From the NCBI RefSeq assembly GCF_020905375.1, contig NZ_JAJJBU010000022.1, forward strand, positions 1 to 64,000: a stretch of DNA of 64,000 nt, written 5' to 3'. Positions 31,943 to 39,855 of the stretch are shown in pieces. Source of the DNA: Arthrobacter cryoconiti (GTDB lineage: Bacteria > Actinomycetota > Actinomycetes > Actinomycetales > Micrococcaceae). Every line of letters begins with the position of its first letter. Position 1 is the first letter of the stretch. Made by a program: the position numbers and the translations under genes. Under the pieces are notes generated by a model. It did no database searches, was not told where the DNA came from, and worked only from the letters and a program-made list of their open reading frames with translations.

Positions 31943-32755
31943 CTAGTGTGAATCCGCGTCCAAGCTGCCCTGGATGTAGATCGCGGTCAGCAGCGTAAAG
32001 ACAAACGCTTGCAAGATCATAATCAGCAGTTCCAGGAAGTACATGGCCACCGAGCCGGCAATCACCGCAACGCCTGTGGCGTTGAGCAAGAGACTGTCCT
32101 GAACCACAATGAGGTATCTGGCACCGGTGCCTGCCAGTGCCACAATCATGTGGCCAGCAAGCATTGTTGCCATCAGACGCAGCGAGTGGGTGAGGGGACG
32201 GACGATGAAGTTGGAGATAATCTCCAGAGGTACCAGCAGGGGCAAAATCCATCCGGGAACACCGGTAGGTACCACTGCAAGTTTGAAGTATCGGAGGCCG
32301 TGCTTTTGAACACCAACACCGATCCACACGAGATAGATGATTAGCGCCATGGCATACGCACTGCCGGCGTGGGAGAAGGAAGGGATCTGCAACAGCGGGA
32401 TAGCACCGAAGAGGTTATTGAGCAACAAGAAAACAAATGTTGCAAAGAGCAGCGGTACCCACGGGCGGAAGTTTTTCTCCCCCATGATGTCCCGGCCTAC
32501 GGTGTTTCGGGCGAAGCTGTAGAAGCCTTCGGCGACAAACTGGACCCGACCTGGAACCAGCTTCGCCTTACGGATAGCGGCCATGAAGAACCAAGTAATC
32601 AATACCACCGAGAGAAGGACCAGCAACATCTGCTTGCCAAACCCAGTGCCATAGTCGGCCATCCAAGGGAAGATGTCTGGGAGGTGAAGATCACTGATCG
32701 TCGGCGGGACGAACTTCTCGGTATATGAGGCCATCGGAAGCGCAAACGCGGTCAA
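31943..32755 (-). CDS. atpB: ATP synthase a subunit
   Basis: Proton channel of Fo. The 270-residue product has five to six membrane helices; the essential Arg is in RPLTHSLRLMATMLAGHMIV, and LNNLFGAIPLLQIP and GVGVQKHGLRYFK are typical. No ATG gives a good start: TTG at 32755 follows AGAGAGGA by 7 nt and is preferred; an ATG 21 nt downstream and a far-upstream ATG at 32791 are alternatives. First structural gene of the atp operon after the two AtpI/AtpZ-type genes. Confidence 0.95.
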   Translation of the reverse strand: MTAFALPMASYTEKFVPPTISDLHLPDIFPWMADYGTGFGKQMLLVLLSVVLITWFFMAAIRKAKLVPGRVQFVAEGFYSFARNTVGRDIMGEKNFRPWVPLLFATFVFLLLNNLFGAIPLLQIPSFSHAGSAYAMALIIYLVWIGVGVQKHGLRYFKLAVVPTGVPGWILPLLVPLEIISNFIVRPLTHSLRLMATMLAGHMIVALAGTGARYLIVVQDSLLLNATGVAVIAGSVAMYFLELLIMILQAFVFTLLTAIYIQGSLDADSH

Positions 32756-32846
32756 CGCGCTGTCCTCTCTGCAGTTTCGGTCATGGGACAAAGTTGGTGG
32801 ACCACCCTGAGGCGGCGTTCACCGTAAATAAGTTTGAAGGTGGCGA

Positions 32847-33098
32847 TCATTGCTCTTGACTTTCATCTTGGCTGCGGTGCCTTCGATGATGCCTGGCTAA
32901 AAAGTATCCACCCACCGCTCCCAAAGGAGCCATAGCAAAAACCATCCAGCCTATGGAGAACAAAAAGTCCAGTCCCCACCCTATCAAACTGCCGAGCACC
33001 ATTCCGCCAATGACGTAGGTGTAGTCGAGCTTTCCGGAGTTGGGATCGGGTAGGACGTCAATGCCCTCGTCCGCTGGTGGTCCGTTTTTCTCGCTCAT
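32847..33098 (-). CDS. AtpZ/AtpI-family small membrane protein
   Basis: An 83-residue protein with two hydrophobic segments (about 28-45 TYVIGGMVLGSLIGWGLDFL and 48-67) and a charged tail HHRRHRSQDESQEQ. The GxxxGxxxD pattern in the first helix is that of AtpZ/AtpI proteins that help assemble the c-ring or import Mg2+. It overlaps the preceding gene by 4 nt (ATGA) and lies 91 bp before atpB. Confidence 0.82.
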   Translation of the reverse strand: MSEKNGPPADEGIDVLPDPNSGKLDYTYVIGGMVLGSLIGWGLDFLFSIGWMVFAMAPLGAVGGYFLARHHRRHRSQDESQEQ

Positions 33099-33595
33099 AG
33101 TCCATCATCCTTGCGCGCATCGGGAGCTACTGGCGCTTGCGGTGCATCCCCGAAAAGCAAGTAGCGGTTGCGGCTAAAGACAATGACCTCAGTCGCTTGC
33201 CATAACAGGACAGTAGTAACGGCGGCCGCCATGAACCAAGGCGTCACCAACCACTGCGGCGTGCCCCAGGTAAAGAGCACAACCCCGAATCCAACGACCT
33301 TGACGATGTACGTCATGAAGAAGGCTCCCATGACGGCACCTGGGCGGCGCTTGGCTACAAAGTGGCCAACCACCAAGCTCAAACCAAAGAATGCCATCAC
33401 GATCAATGAGCCAAGAACCACGCTAGCTACAGCGGCACCGTTCGCGAAGATCAGGGCCAGCACAACTATTACGGCGCCAGCACTCGCGCACACACCGGCA
33501 CACTTGGCCAGAATGTTCGCATTGGGGTTTACTGAAGGGCCTGATGCCTGCAAAGGCTCTGGCACGGCGCCCGGAACGGCACTTTGATCCTTCAT
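33095..33595 (-). CDS. ATP synthase protein I-like membrane protein
   Basis: A 166-residue protein with four membrane helices (about 28-50, 54-74, 88-108, 117-138) and Pro-rich ends, holding the position of AtpI (Rv1303) at the head of the atp operon. The central FVAKRRPGAVMGAFFMTYIVK loop resembles AtpI (uncI) proteins; overall similarity is weak, so the assignment rests partly on place. GGAG stands 5 nt before the ATG. Overlaps the AtpZ-like gene. Confidence 0.78.
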   Translation of the reverse strand: MKDQSAVPGAVPEPLQASGPSVNPNANILAKCAGVCASAGAVIVVLALIFANGAAVASVVLGSLIVMAFFGLSLVVGHFVAKRRPGAVMGAFFMTYIVKVVGFGVVLFTWGTPQWLVTPWFMAAAVTTVLLWQATEVIVFSRNRYLLFGDAPQAPVAPDARKDDGL

Positions 33596-33687
33596 TGAGA
33601 CTCCATCATGAGAGGCTTTTTTCGCAGCAAAGCCAATGAAACGCGCGACAGTCTTCCTTCGTCAAAAACAGAGGATCACCGCTGGTA

Positions 33688-33693
33688 ATTCTA
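33688..33693 (-). promoter_or_regulatory. Candidate -10 box of the atp operon
   Basis: TAGAAT, about 95 nt before the ATG at 33595, in the 135-bp gap after the wecA-like gene. It would leave a leader of about 85 nt. The -35 is not clear. Confidence 0.45.
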
Positions 33694-33730
33694 CACGAGA
33701 TAGAAAGCGATTGGGACGTCTCCACAGATG

Positions 33731-34774
33731 CTACTTCCCGTCGGAGGTTGCCCGCGAACGCAGGTAACGCTGAAAGAGAGTAGGAGTGCGCAAATACAGC
33801 AGGATGACCCCGATGCACAGCAGAGTGGAAATAATTTGAGCTACACCCCCTCCTTGGACTGCGAGAATTCCTAATCCGCTGACCAAGACCGTGGCGGCAC
33901 TAACCACAGCTGTGGCCTGAATGTGGCTGAGCCCCACGACTGTCAGTCGCTGGTAGACATGCTCTCGGTGTGAGGCATACCACCGCTCCCGCGCCAGCAA
34001 GCGGCGCAGGAAAGTCACAAAGGTATCCACCAAGTAGATCAGCACCGGCGAGAAGATATATTCCACGGGAACCTTCGCCAGGAATGCTGCCATGGCTGTC
34101 ACGGAGATGGCAGCACCGAGAAGATAACTCCCCACATCTCCTAAAAAGACCCTCCGCCCGCCAAGGTTCCATGGGAGGAAGCCCGCAAAGGACGCTGCGA
34201 TTCCAACGCCTGCGTAGACCAACCATTCATGCCCAGTTGTGAGCCCAGCAAACGCGTAAAAACCGCCGACCAACAGACCATGCATACCAGAGATGCCATT
34301 GATGCCATCCATGAAATTGGTGACGTTGATGTAAGCAGCCACGGCGATCGCACCTGCCGGGATCCACCATAATTGCTGGGCTCCAGGGTCGATGATAGCC
34401 ACAGCTGCCGTCGCCGCCAGGCCCACGGCGAGTTGCAGCCCGGCACGCACGGCGATGCGTAAACCTCGGATGTCTTCCAGCCAGCCAATGGTGGCTGCAC
34501 AGACCGCAACCAGTACGATCACAGTGAGTGTCATCCGGCCCTGGAAAACGTCATCAGGGCCTTGTGGCGAGAAGATGGCCACCAGCAAAGCTGCCGCGAG
34601 CGCGATCGCAGTCGTGATGCCCATGCCACGGATGGTGGGGCTCTGGTGCGATGACCGGGCATTTGGCACGTCCATCACGCCAGCTCGTTCAAGGAGCGGT
34701 CGCACCAGCAGTGGCAACGCTAGGGCTACAAGCAGCGCAATGGCGCCAACACTGACGGCGCTCAACGCATTCAT
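33731..34774 (-). CDS. MraY/WecA/WbpL-family polyprenyl-phosphate sugar-1-phosphate transferase
   Basis: Loads a sugar-1-phosphate from a UDP-sugar onto undecaprenyl or decaprenyl phosphate at the inner face of the membrane, starting a surface glycan. The 347-residue protein has about ten membrane helices. Motifs: DVPNARSSHQSPTIRGMG in the first loop, NVTNFMDGINGISGMHG (Asp-rich catalytic site) and RRVFLGDVGSYLLGA, then the cytosolic HREHVYQRL. The NFMDGINGI pattern is nearer to WbpL (FucNAc-1-P type) than to mycobacterial WecA. Its ATG shares one base with the stop of the CapD-like gene, as in wbpM/wbpL-type partnerships. Confidence 0.88.
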   Translation of the reverse strand: MNALSAVSVGAIALLVALALPLLVRPLLERAGVMDVPNARSSHQSPTIRGMGITTAIALAAALLVAIFSPQGPDDVFQGRMTLTVIVLVAVCAATIGWLEDIRGLRIAVRAGLQLAVGLAATAAVAIIDPGAQQLWWIPAGAIAVAAYINVTNFMDGINGISGMHGLLVGGFYAFAGLTTGHEWLVYAGVGIAASFAGFLPWNLGGRRVFLGDVGSYLLGAAISVTAMAAFLAKVPVEYIFSPVLIYLVDTFVTFLRRLLARERWYASHREHVYQRLTVVGLSHIQATAVVSAATVLVSGLGILAVQGGGVAQIISTLLCIGVILLYLRTPTLFQRYLRSRATSDGK

Positions 34775-36657
34775 CAGGCGCCCGCCGCGACGTCGCCGTC
34801 GGACTCGTCAATGCTGGGAGCCGCCGTCCCGGCTTCATCCCTGCATCTCTGGAGCCAAAGTTCCAAGCTGAGGTCCGCCGGGTCCAAGGGCCTGGCGTGG
34901 GTGTGTGAAATTTTCGGGTGTCCGTCGGGATCTTTGACTTCGTCGTCGCCCGTGAGTTGCTCGTGCAGTTTCTCCGACGGACGCAGACCGGTGATCTCGA
35001 TCTTGATGTCCTTGCCGGACATGGCGATCATGCGCTCCGCTACGTCCATGATTCGCACGGGATCCCCCATATCCAAGATCAGGACGTCGCCGCCGTGCCC
35101 GATGGCGCCGGCTTGGATGACGAGTTGGCAGGCCTCCGGGATGGTCATGAAGAACCGTGTGACGTCCTTGTGCGTGACGGTGACGGGACCACCGTTGTTT
35201 ATCTGGTCGGTGAACAAGGGAAGCATGGAGCCGCGGGAGCCAATTACGTTCCCAAAACGGACCGAGACGTAACTCTTGGTGGTCGCATTTGCGACCCACG
35301 AAGTCAGTTTCTCGGCCGCCCGTTTGGAGTGGCCCAAAACGGTGGTCGGGCTGGCAGCCTTGTCTGTTGAGACGTTCACGAACGTCTCAACGTCCACGCT
35401 TTGGGCGGCATTTAGGACGTTTAGCGAGCCTAAAACGTTTGTCTGCCACCCTTCGGTGGGGTACATCTGCAATAGCGGAGCGTGTTTAAGCGCCGCTGCG
35501 TGAAAGACGACTTCTGGCCGGCGTCGGGCAAAAATGTCATTGAGCGTCGCAGCATCACGAATGTCAGCCAAAACCGTGGTGTTGTCGTTGAGCAAACCAT
35601 GCCCGTGAATCGAGAACTGCGTATGCTGCAACCCTGATTCGTCCCGGTCCAACATGATCAGTTCGGCTGGGTCAAAAGCGTGCAGCTGGCGGCAGAGTTC
35701 GGAACCGATCGACCCACCGGCGCCGGTGACCAGCACACGCTTGTTCTTGATATAGCTGGCGATCTGGTCAACTTGGATGTCAACGGGGCGTCGTCCGATC
35801 AGGTCTTCAACGTCAATTTCACGGAAGTCCGTCAGTCCGCCCTTCGCGTCGCTGTTGGTGGTCCCCGTGAGCATGTCCTGCAGCGGGGGCAGGACCAATA
35901 CTTTGACACCAAGCCCTGAAATGGAGTCGGAAATTGTGCGAATCCGGCGGGCGTCAAGATGGGACATGGCGAGGACTACAACCGTGGACTTGGTGCGTTT
36001 GATGATCTCCGCAAGCTCATCCCCTCGCCCCAACACAGCCACTGTGCTGAGCCGCAAGTGTTTTTTGGCGACGTCGTCGTCAACCAAGCCCACCGGAACG
36101 TAGGGCGAATCAGGGTCTGCCACCATACGCGTCACCAGGGAGTTGCCGAGGAAGCCAGCACCGTAGATCAGGGTCCGCTGTGCTTCCTCTCCAAAAGTGG
36201 GTTTGCCCTCTACGTAGAGCCGTTTGGCATAACGGACAGCAGCCATCAAAAGGGCGGCGAACGGAAAGGCAATGGCACTGACCGAGCGGGCAATGTGCAA
36301 CTCGTTGATGGTCAGAAACAAGAACACACTGGTTGCGGCTGCCACGATCAGTGTCGCCGCGATCAGCACTCTGGCTTCGTGGATGCTGCCGAAGGTGTAA
36401 CGGCCGCGGTATAGCGCCAGGGACCAACCGGCGATGAGCTGGGTTGCCACCGCCACGCCGATAAGGAGCACCATTCCGCCTGCATTGATCAGGCGTACAT
36501 CGAGTTCGTAGCGCAGCAGGACTGCCAGAAGCAGTGCCACCGCCCAGGCTAGAGAATCCAAAAGGGCTTGGGACCACAGCCACAAGCGTGGCTTGTTTTC
36601 GCTCTCCGGAGAGATATTGCTGGGTTTCCCAGATGCCAAGTTGCTCGTCGTGTTCAA
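34774..36657 (-). CDS. CapD/WbpM-type membrane NDP-sugar 4,6-dehydratase
   Basis: A 627-residue protein with four N-terminal membrane helices (about 30-150), a Rossmann-like middle part (GAGFLGNSLV), and a C-terminal SDR domain starting at VLVTGAGGSIGSELC near residue 290. In this family the enzyme turns UDP-GlcNAc into a 4-keto-6-deoxy sugar, first step to sugars such as QuiNAc, FucNAc or bacillosamine. The TDK motif is present (STDKAASPTTVLGHSKR); the Tyr/Met position before xxxK reads Leu. TTG at 36657 is the only start near the family N-terminus. A -10 candidate (TACTAT, 36771-36766) lies upstream, with a hairpin in the leader. Confidence 0.88.
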   Translation of the reverse strand: MNTTSNLASGKPSNISPESENKPRLWLWSQALLDSLAWAVALLLAVLLRYELDVRLINAGGMVLLIGVAVATQLIAGWSLALYRGRYTFGSIHEARVLIAATLIVAAATSVFLFLTINELHIARSVSAIAFPFAALLMAAVRYAKRLYVEGKPTFGEEAQRTLIYGAGFLGNSLVTRMVADPDSPYVPVGLVDDDVAKKHLRLSTVAVLGRGDELAEIIKRTKSTVVVLAMSHLDARRIRTISDSISGLGVKVLVLPPLQDMLTGTTNSDAKGGLTDFREIDVEDLIGRRPVDIQVDQIASYIKNKRVLVTGAGGSIGSELCRQLHAFDPAELIMLDRDESGLQHTQFSIHGHGLLNDNTTVLADIRDAATLNDIFARRRPEVVFHAAALKHAPLLQMYPTEGWQTNVLGSLNVLNAAQSVDVETFVNVSTDKAASPTTVLGHSKRAAEKLTSWVANATTKSYVSVRFGNVIGSRGSMLPLFTDQINNGGPVTVTHKDVTRFFMTIPEACQLVIQAGAIGHGGDVLILDMGDPVRIMDVAERMIAMSGKDIKIEITGLRPSEKLHEQLTGDDEVKDPDGHPKISHTHARPLDPADLSLELWLQRCRDEAGTAAPSIDESDGDVAAGA

Positions 36658-36720
36658 CGTGATTCGTATTCCGATTTCTGCCCGTTTGATGGTGGCTCGC
36701 GCTTTGCGGTCATCGTTGCA

Positions 36721-36742
36721 ACAGCCCGTGGATGCGGGCTGT
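36721..36742 (-). promoter_or_regulatory. Hairpin in the leader of the glycan initiation operon
   Basis: ACAGCCCG (36721-36728) and CGGGCTGT (36735-36742) pair perfectly over 8 bp with a 6-nt loop. No U-run on either side. About 65 nt before the CapD-like start. Confidence 0.5.
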
Positions 36743-36757
36743 ACTAAAGTGGAAGCT

Positions 36758-36773
36758 ATTACAAGATAGTAAT
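36758..36773. promoter_or_regulatory. Inverted repeat in divergent glycan promoter region
   Basis: ATTAC-N6-GTAAT between the two glycan transcription units; it contains a TACTAT box for the minus strand (36771-36766). Could be an operator for a dimeric regulator. Confidence 0.35.
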
Positions 36774-36837
36774 CGCTTCAAAGATTACCCACTGTTTAGC
36801 CGTGCCGTCTCATCCACCGCGGCCGAGAGGATCCAAC

Positions 36838-37737
36838 GTGCACGAAACCGTGGCCGTGGCCGCCGTCACCTTCGACCGGCCAGACGACGTAAGAACATTG
36901 CTGGAGGCGCTCGGGGAACAAACCCACTCCCCCCATTCGATCTCACTTGTTGATTCTGGCACAGCCTCCGTTGCGGAGATTGCCGCTTCGGCTTCAACCA
37001 CGGTGGACTATGTCCGTTCGCTGGCAAACCTCGGCGGAGCGGGCGGCTTTTCGCTCGCTATTCTCCACGCGATTGCCTCCGGAGCTAAATGGGTGTGGAT
37101 TATGGATGACGACGCCCATCCCGAAGACCCGCAGTGTCTGGCAGCTCTGCTGGAAGCTGCCAATAGCCGGGGTTTGGACGTAGTGGTTCCCTTGATTGTG
37201 GCTCCTGGAGAGCCACAAAAGCTGTCCTTCCCTTTCCGTATTGATGGACACCTAACCCACGATCGTTCAGTGGTGGAACCGCTTGAATTCATCGAGAACG
37301 TCGGGCAGTTTTTTAATGGAGCCCTAATCCGCAGCGATGTCTTCTTCAAAGTTGGACTCCCTGACCTGCGCCTGTTTATTCGCGGCGACGAGACGGACTT
37401 CATGCTGCGTCTGCGCGCTGCCAAGGTAAAATTCGGCACGGTAACAAGCGTTGCCCTCACCCACCCTGCTGGTTGGGGCGAGGTTCAGGAACTCTTAGGC
37501 GATAGATTGCATGTGCTGGTGCCGGAGAACGCGTTCAAGCGCTTCTACTACTACCGCAACCGCGGCTACTTGACACGCAAACACGTCCGTGTGCGTTCCT
37601 TCGTCGCAGATATTGTGGGGTACCCGCTATTTTTCTTGGGTAAGGGCGACTTTCGAGGCTTGGCCAAGTGGGCTGCCGCTTACGGCGCCGGCCTGCGCGG
37701 CGCTAAATTTGGGCCCCTGAAGGATCAGAAGTTTTGA
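36838..37737 (+). CDS. GT2 glycosyltransferase, GlfT/rhamnosyl type
   Basis: A 299-residue cytoplasmic-face GT-A enzyme. The nucleotide site shows SLANLGGAGGFSLAI and the metal-binding WVWIMDDDAHPED; RLFIRGDETDFMLRL holds the usual catalytic Asp, and FKRFYYYRNRGY marks the GlfT-like C-terminal part. Relatives add galactofuranose or rhamnose to lipid-linked chains. GTG at 36838 follows GAGAGGATC by about 8 nt; 12 codons of open frame before it look non-coding. The stop overlaps the next start (TTGA). Confidence 0.88.
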   Translation: MHETVAVAAVTFDRPDDVRTLLEALGEQTHSPHSISLVDSGTASVAEIAASASTTVDYVRSLANLGGAGGFSLAILHAIASGAKWVWIMDDDAHPEDPQCLAALLEAANSRGLDVVVPLIVAPGEPQKLSFPFRIDGHLTHDRSVVEPLEFIENVGQFFNGALIRSDVFFKVGLPDLRLFIRGDETDFMLRLRAAKVKFGTVTSVALTHPAGWGEVQELLGDRLHVLVPENAFKRFYYYRNRGYLTRKHVRVRSFVADIVGYPLFFLGKGDFRGLAKWAAAYGAGLRGAKFGPLKDQKF

Positions 37738-38705
37738 GTCCTACCCGGCGCGATGATTTCTTCGTCGTCGTTACCACCTATAACCGCCAAGAATATTTGG
37801 CGCAACTCTTTGATTCCCTAGCCTTGTTGAAACCGGCACCGGACGGCATTGTGGTGGTGGACAATGCCAGCACCGACGACACGCCCGCGGTGGTTGCGGC
37901 TGCGGCATCACGGTTCGCGTCCTTGCCCGTTCCCATCCCCGTTATTCACCACCGTCTCCAAGAAAATACTGGCGGCTCTGGAGGATTTTCGGTTGGTGTG
38001 GAGCGCGCGCTGGCTGAGGGTGCCCAATGGCTGTGGCTAATGGACGACGACGTCACGGCAGTTCCCGGGGCAATCGCGGCCTTTGGTCCGTGGATGGATA
38101 AATACGATGCTCTGGTGGGGCGCCGCTATGACTCTCTCGGGGAGCCTTTTTTCTGGCAAAACAACTTCAGCACCTTCCTTGGCTTTCCACTTCCGGTCGC
38201 GGGTGACGTGTTTGCCACCTCCAACGAGTTTGCGACCAACGTTGGCTGTTTTGAAGGTATGTTGCTCCACGCCAACGCTATTCGAAGCGTAGGTTTGCCG
38301 GACCCGCGCTTCTTCCTGAACTGGGATGACACCATGTACGGCTGGCAAATCTCCTTGGAGCGCCCCGTCATGTATGTCAATGCCTTCGTCCTGCACAAAG
38401 CACGGGAACAACGTTCCATCGACTTAGGTATTCGCCATCTCAATGACTCTTCGGATCTGAGCCGCTTCTACGTCATGCGCAATAGAGGGCTCGTGGGTCA
38501 GTACCTTCGGGTCCATGGTCGGTATAACGCGTTCGGGTTTGCCTTGGGCACCATCTTGACGGCAGGCAAGGAAATCTTCCGCCTGATCGGGGTGGAAAAG
38601 ACGTTGCGCGGCAGCGCACGTTTGTGGGACGGCTGGCGTGAATCCCGGCGCATTCTGGCCGATTCCTCATGGAAGCCAATGCCCTCACTAGTTGGGAAGT
38701 CCTAA
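37734..38705 (+). CDS. GT2 glycosyltransferase, GlfT-like, paralogue of preceding gene
   Basis: A 323-residue GT-A enzyme: VVTTYNRQEYL at the start, IVVVDNASTDDT, NTGGSGGFSVGVERA, LWLMDDDVTAVP for the metal, FLNWDDTMYGWQIS for the catalytic Asp and LSRFYVMRNRGLVG. The shared NxGGxGGFS, MDDD and RFYxxRNRG blocks show that it and its neighbour are tandem paralogues. Start is a TTG overlapping the previous stop, with AAGGATC about 10 nt ahead. It may add the next residue in the same chain. Confidence 0.88.
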   Translation: MSPTRRDDFFVVVTTYNRQEYLAQLFDSLALLKPAPDGIVVVDNASTDDTPAVVAAAASRFASLPVPIPVIHHRLQENTGGSGGFSVGVERALAEGAQWLWLMDDDVTAVPGAIAAFGPWMDKYDALVGRRYDSLGEPFFWQNNFSTFLGFPLPVAGDVFATSNEFATNVGCFEGMLLHANAIRSVGLPDPRFFLNWDDTMYGWQISLERPVMYVNAFVLHKAREQRSIDLGIRHLNDSSDLSRFYVMRNRGLVGQYLRVHGRYNAFGFALGTILTAGKEIFRLIGVEKTLRGSARLWDGWRESRRILADSSWKPMPSLVGKS

Positions 38706-38706
38706 A

Positions 38707-39783
38707 GTGTCAGTGAACACACCAGCCCCTCAATGGGTCATTTTGGGCGGAACCGGCTTTGTCGGCTCGTCCGTCATGGCCGAACTCCGGGCCAGGTCAT
38801 TACCGGCCTTCTCCCTTCAAGCACCCAGACTCACGACGGCGGCCCAAACGGCCAACGCCATCGCCGCTATAGCTGTGGGTGCTGCGGACGCTACGGGCGC
38901 TATCGCAGTCGGCGCTAAGGTAGCCGACGCAGCCGACGCCGGAGCCGTGGCAGGTGCCAACGCCGCAGCCGATGTTATCGCCGCGTTTGTCCAGCTGAAG
39001 GACGCCTTCGCGGGCGCCGCCGTCGTGGTCAATGCCGCAGGTCTGGCTACGCCAGGTGAGCGTGCATCCGGTGCCATGATGGGCGCCAACGCCTTGCTGC
39101 CCGGCTTGGCCGCCTTGGCAGCGCGAGCGGCCGGAGTGCCCGTCTTCATTCACCTCAGCAGCGCTTCGGTGCAGGGCCATCGGCCCATCATTGACGAGAC
39201 CGCTGATCGTGCACCCTTCTCCGCCTACTCTCGCTCGAAGGCGATAGGCGAGGAGGTCCTAGAGACAGTGAGGGCCCAAAATCCTTCCCCCGCTGGCGAT
39301 GCCGGACGTATCACCACGGTGAGGGCAACGTCGGTGCAGGGGCCGTCCCGTCCCACCACGCAGCAACTTGTTAGAATTGCCCGCTCCCGCATCTCCTCAG
39401 TGGCAGCGCCGGGAACAGCGCCCACGCCGGTGAGTTCCATCAACGCATTGTCTTGGTTTGTGACTGAGGTGGCATTGTACGAAGGCCCCATTCCGGCAAT
39501 CGTGCTCCAGCCATGGGAAGGACTCGGGGTGGCGCAGGTACTCACGGCAGCAGGTGGCCGCTCACCTCTCCAGCTTCCAGCCTGGCTGGCACACACGGTG
39601 TTGGCCTGCGGTTATGCCGTTTCAAAGGTGGCCCGCGAGAAACTCCATGGTCCGCTCCGCAGGGTTGAGCTCATGTGGTTCGGACAGTCGCAGCGCCCGG
39701 GCTGGGCCCAGGAGGCAGGCGTGCTGCCCCACTCTGCTGTGCGTGAAGTACTCCAAGCCGCACAGAGCGTCTCCGGCTCCTAG
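38707..39783 (+). CDS. NAD-dependent epimerase/dehydratase (extended SDR) with Ala-rich insert
   Basis: A 358-residue SDR: WVILGGTGFVGSSVM (GxxGxxG) for NAD, LSSASVQGHRP, and YSRSKAIGEE (YxxxK). Between the first beta strands (about residues 48-100) lies an Ala-rich segment with repeats of the type AIAVGAADATGA and ADAADAGAVAGA, much longer than the usual loop. The C-terminal part reads LQPWEGLGVAQVL. Substrate unknown; place after two GT2 genes suggests NDP-sugar supply. GTG at 38707 begins two bases after the preceding stop with GGGAAG ahead. Confidence 0.8.
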   Translation: MSVNTPAPQWVILGGTGFVGSSVMAELRARSLPAFSLQAPRLTTAAQTANAIAAIAVGAADATGAIAVGAKVADAADAGAVAGANAAADVIAAFVQLKDAFAGAAVVVNAAGLATPGERASGAMMGANALLPGLAALAARAAGVPVFIHLSSASVQGHRPIIDETADRAPFSAYSRSKAIGEEVLETVRAQNPSPAGDAGRITTVRATSVQGPSRPTTQQLVRIARSRISSVAAPGTAPTPVSSINALSWFVTEVALYEGPIPAIVLQPWEGLGVAQVLTAAGGRSPLQLPAWLAHTVLACGYAVSKVAREKLHGPLRRVELMWFGQSQRPGWAQEAGVLPHSAVREVLQAAQSVSGS

Positions 39784-39855
39784 ATTCAGCGCATGCCTCA
39801 CTTGAAGGCAGTTGCCTCACTTCAGCGCAGCTGCCTGTGCATCTTAAGCCAGAGC

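Noticed and set aside
36802-36837. Longer N-terminus for the first GT2 gene
   Set aside because: The 12 extra codons are Pro/Arg-rich and the GTG at 36838 has a good ribosome-binding site.
39784-39855. Bidirectional terminator between the epimerase gene and tsaC
   Set aside because: Direct GCCTCACTT repeats and a small AGGCA/TGCCT hairpin are present, but no stable stem with a U-run on either strand.
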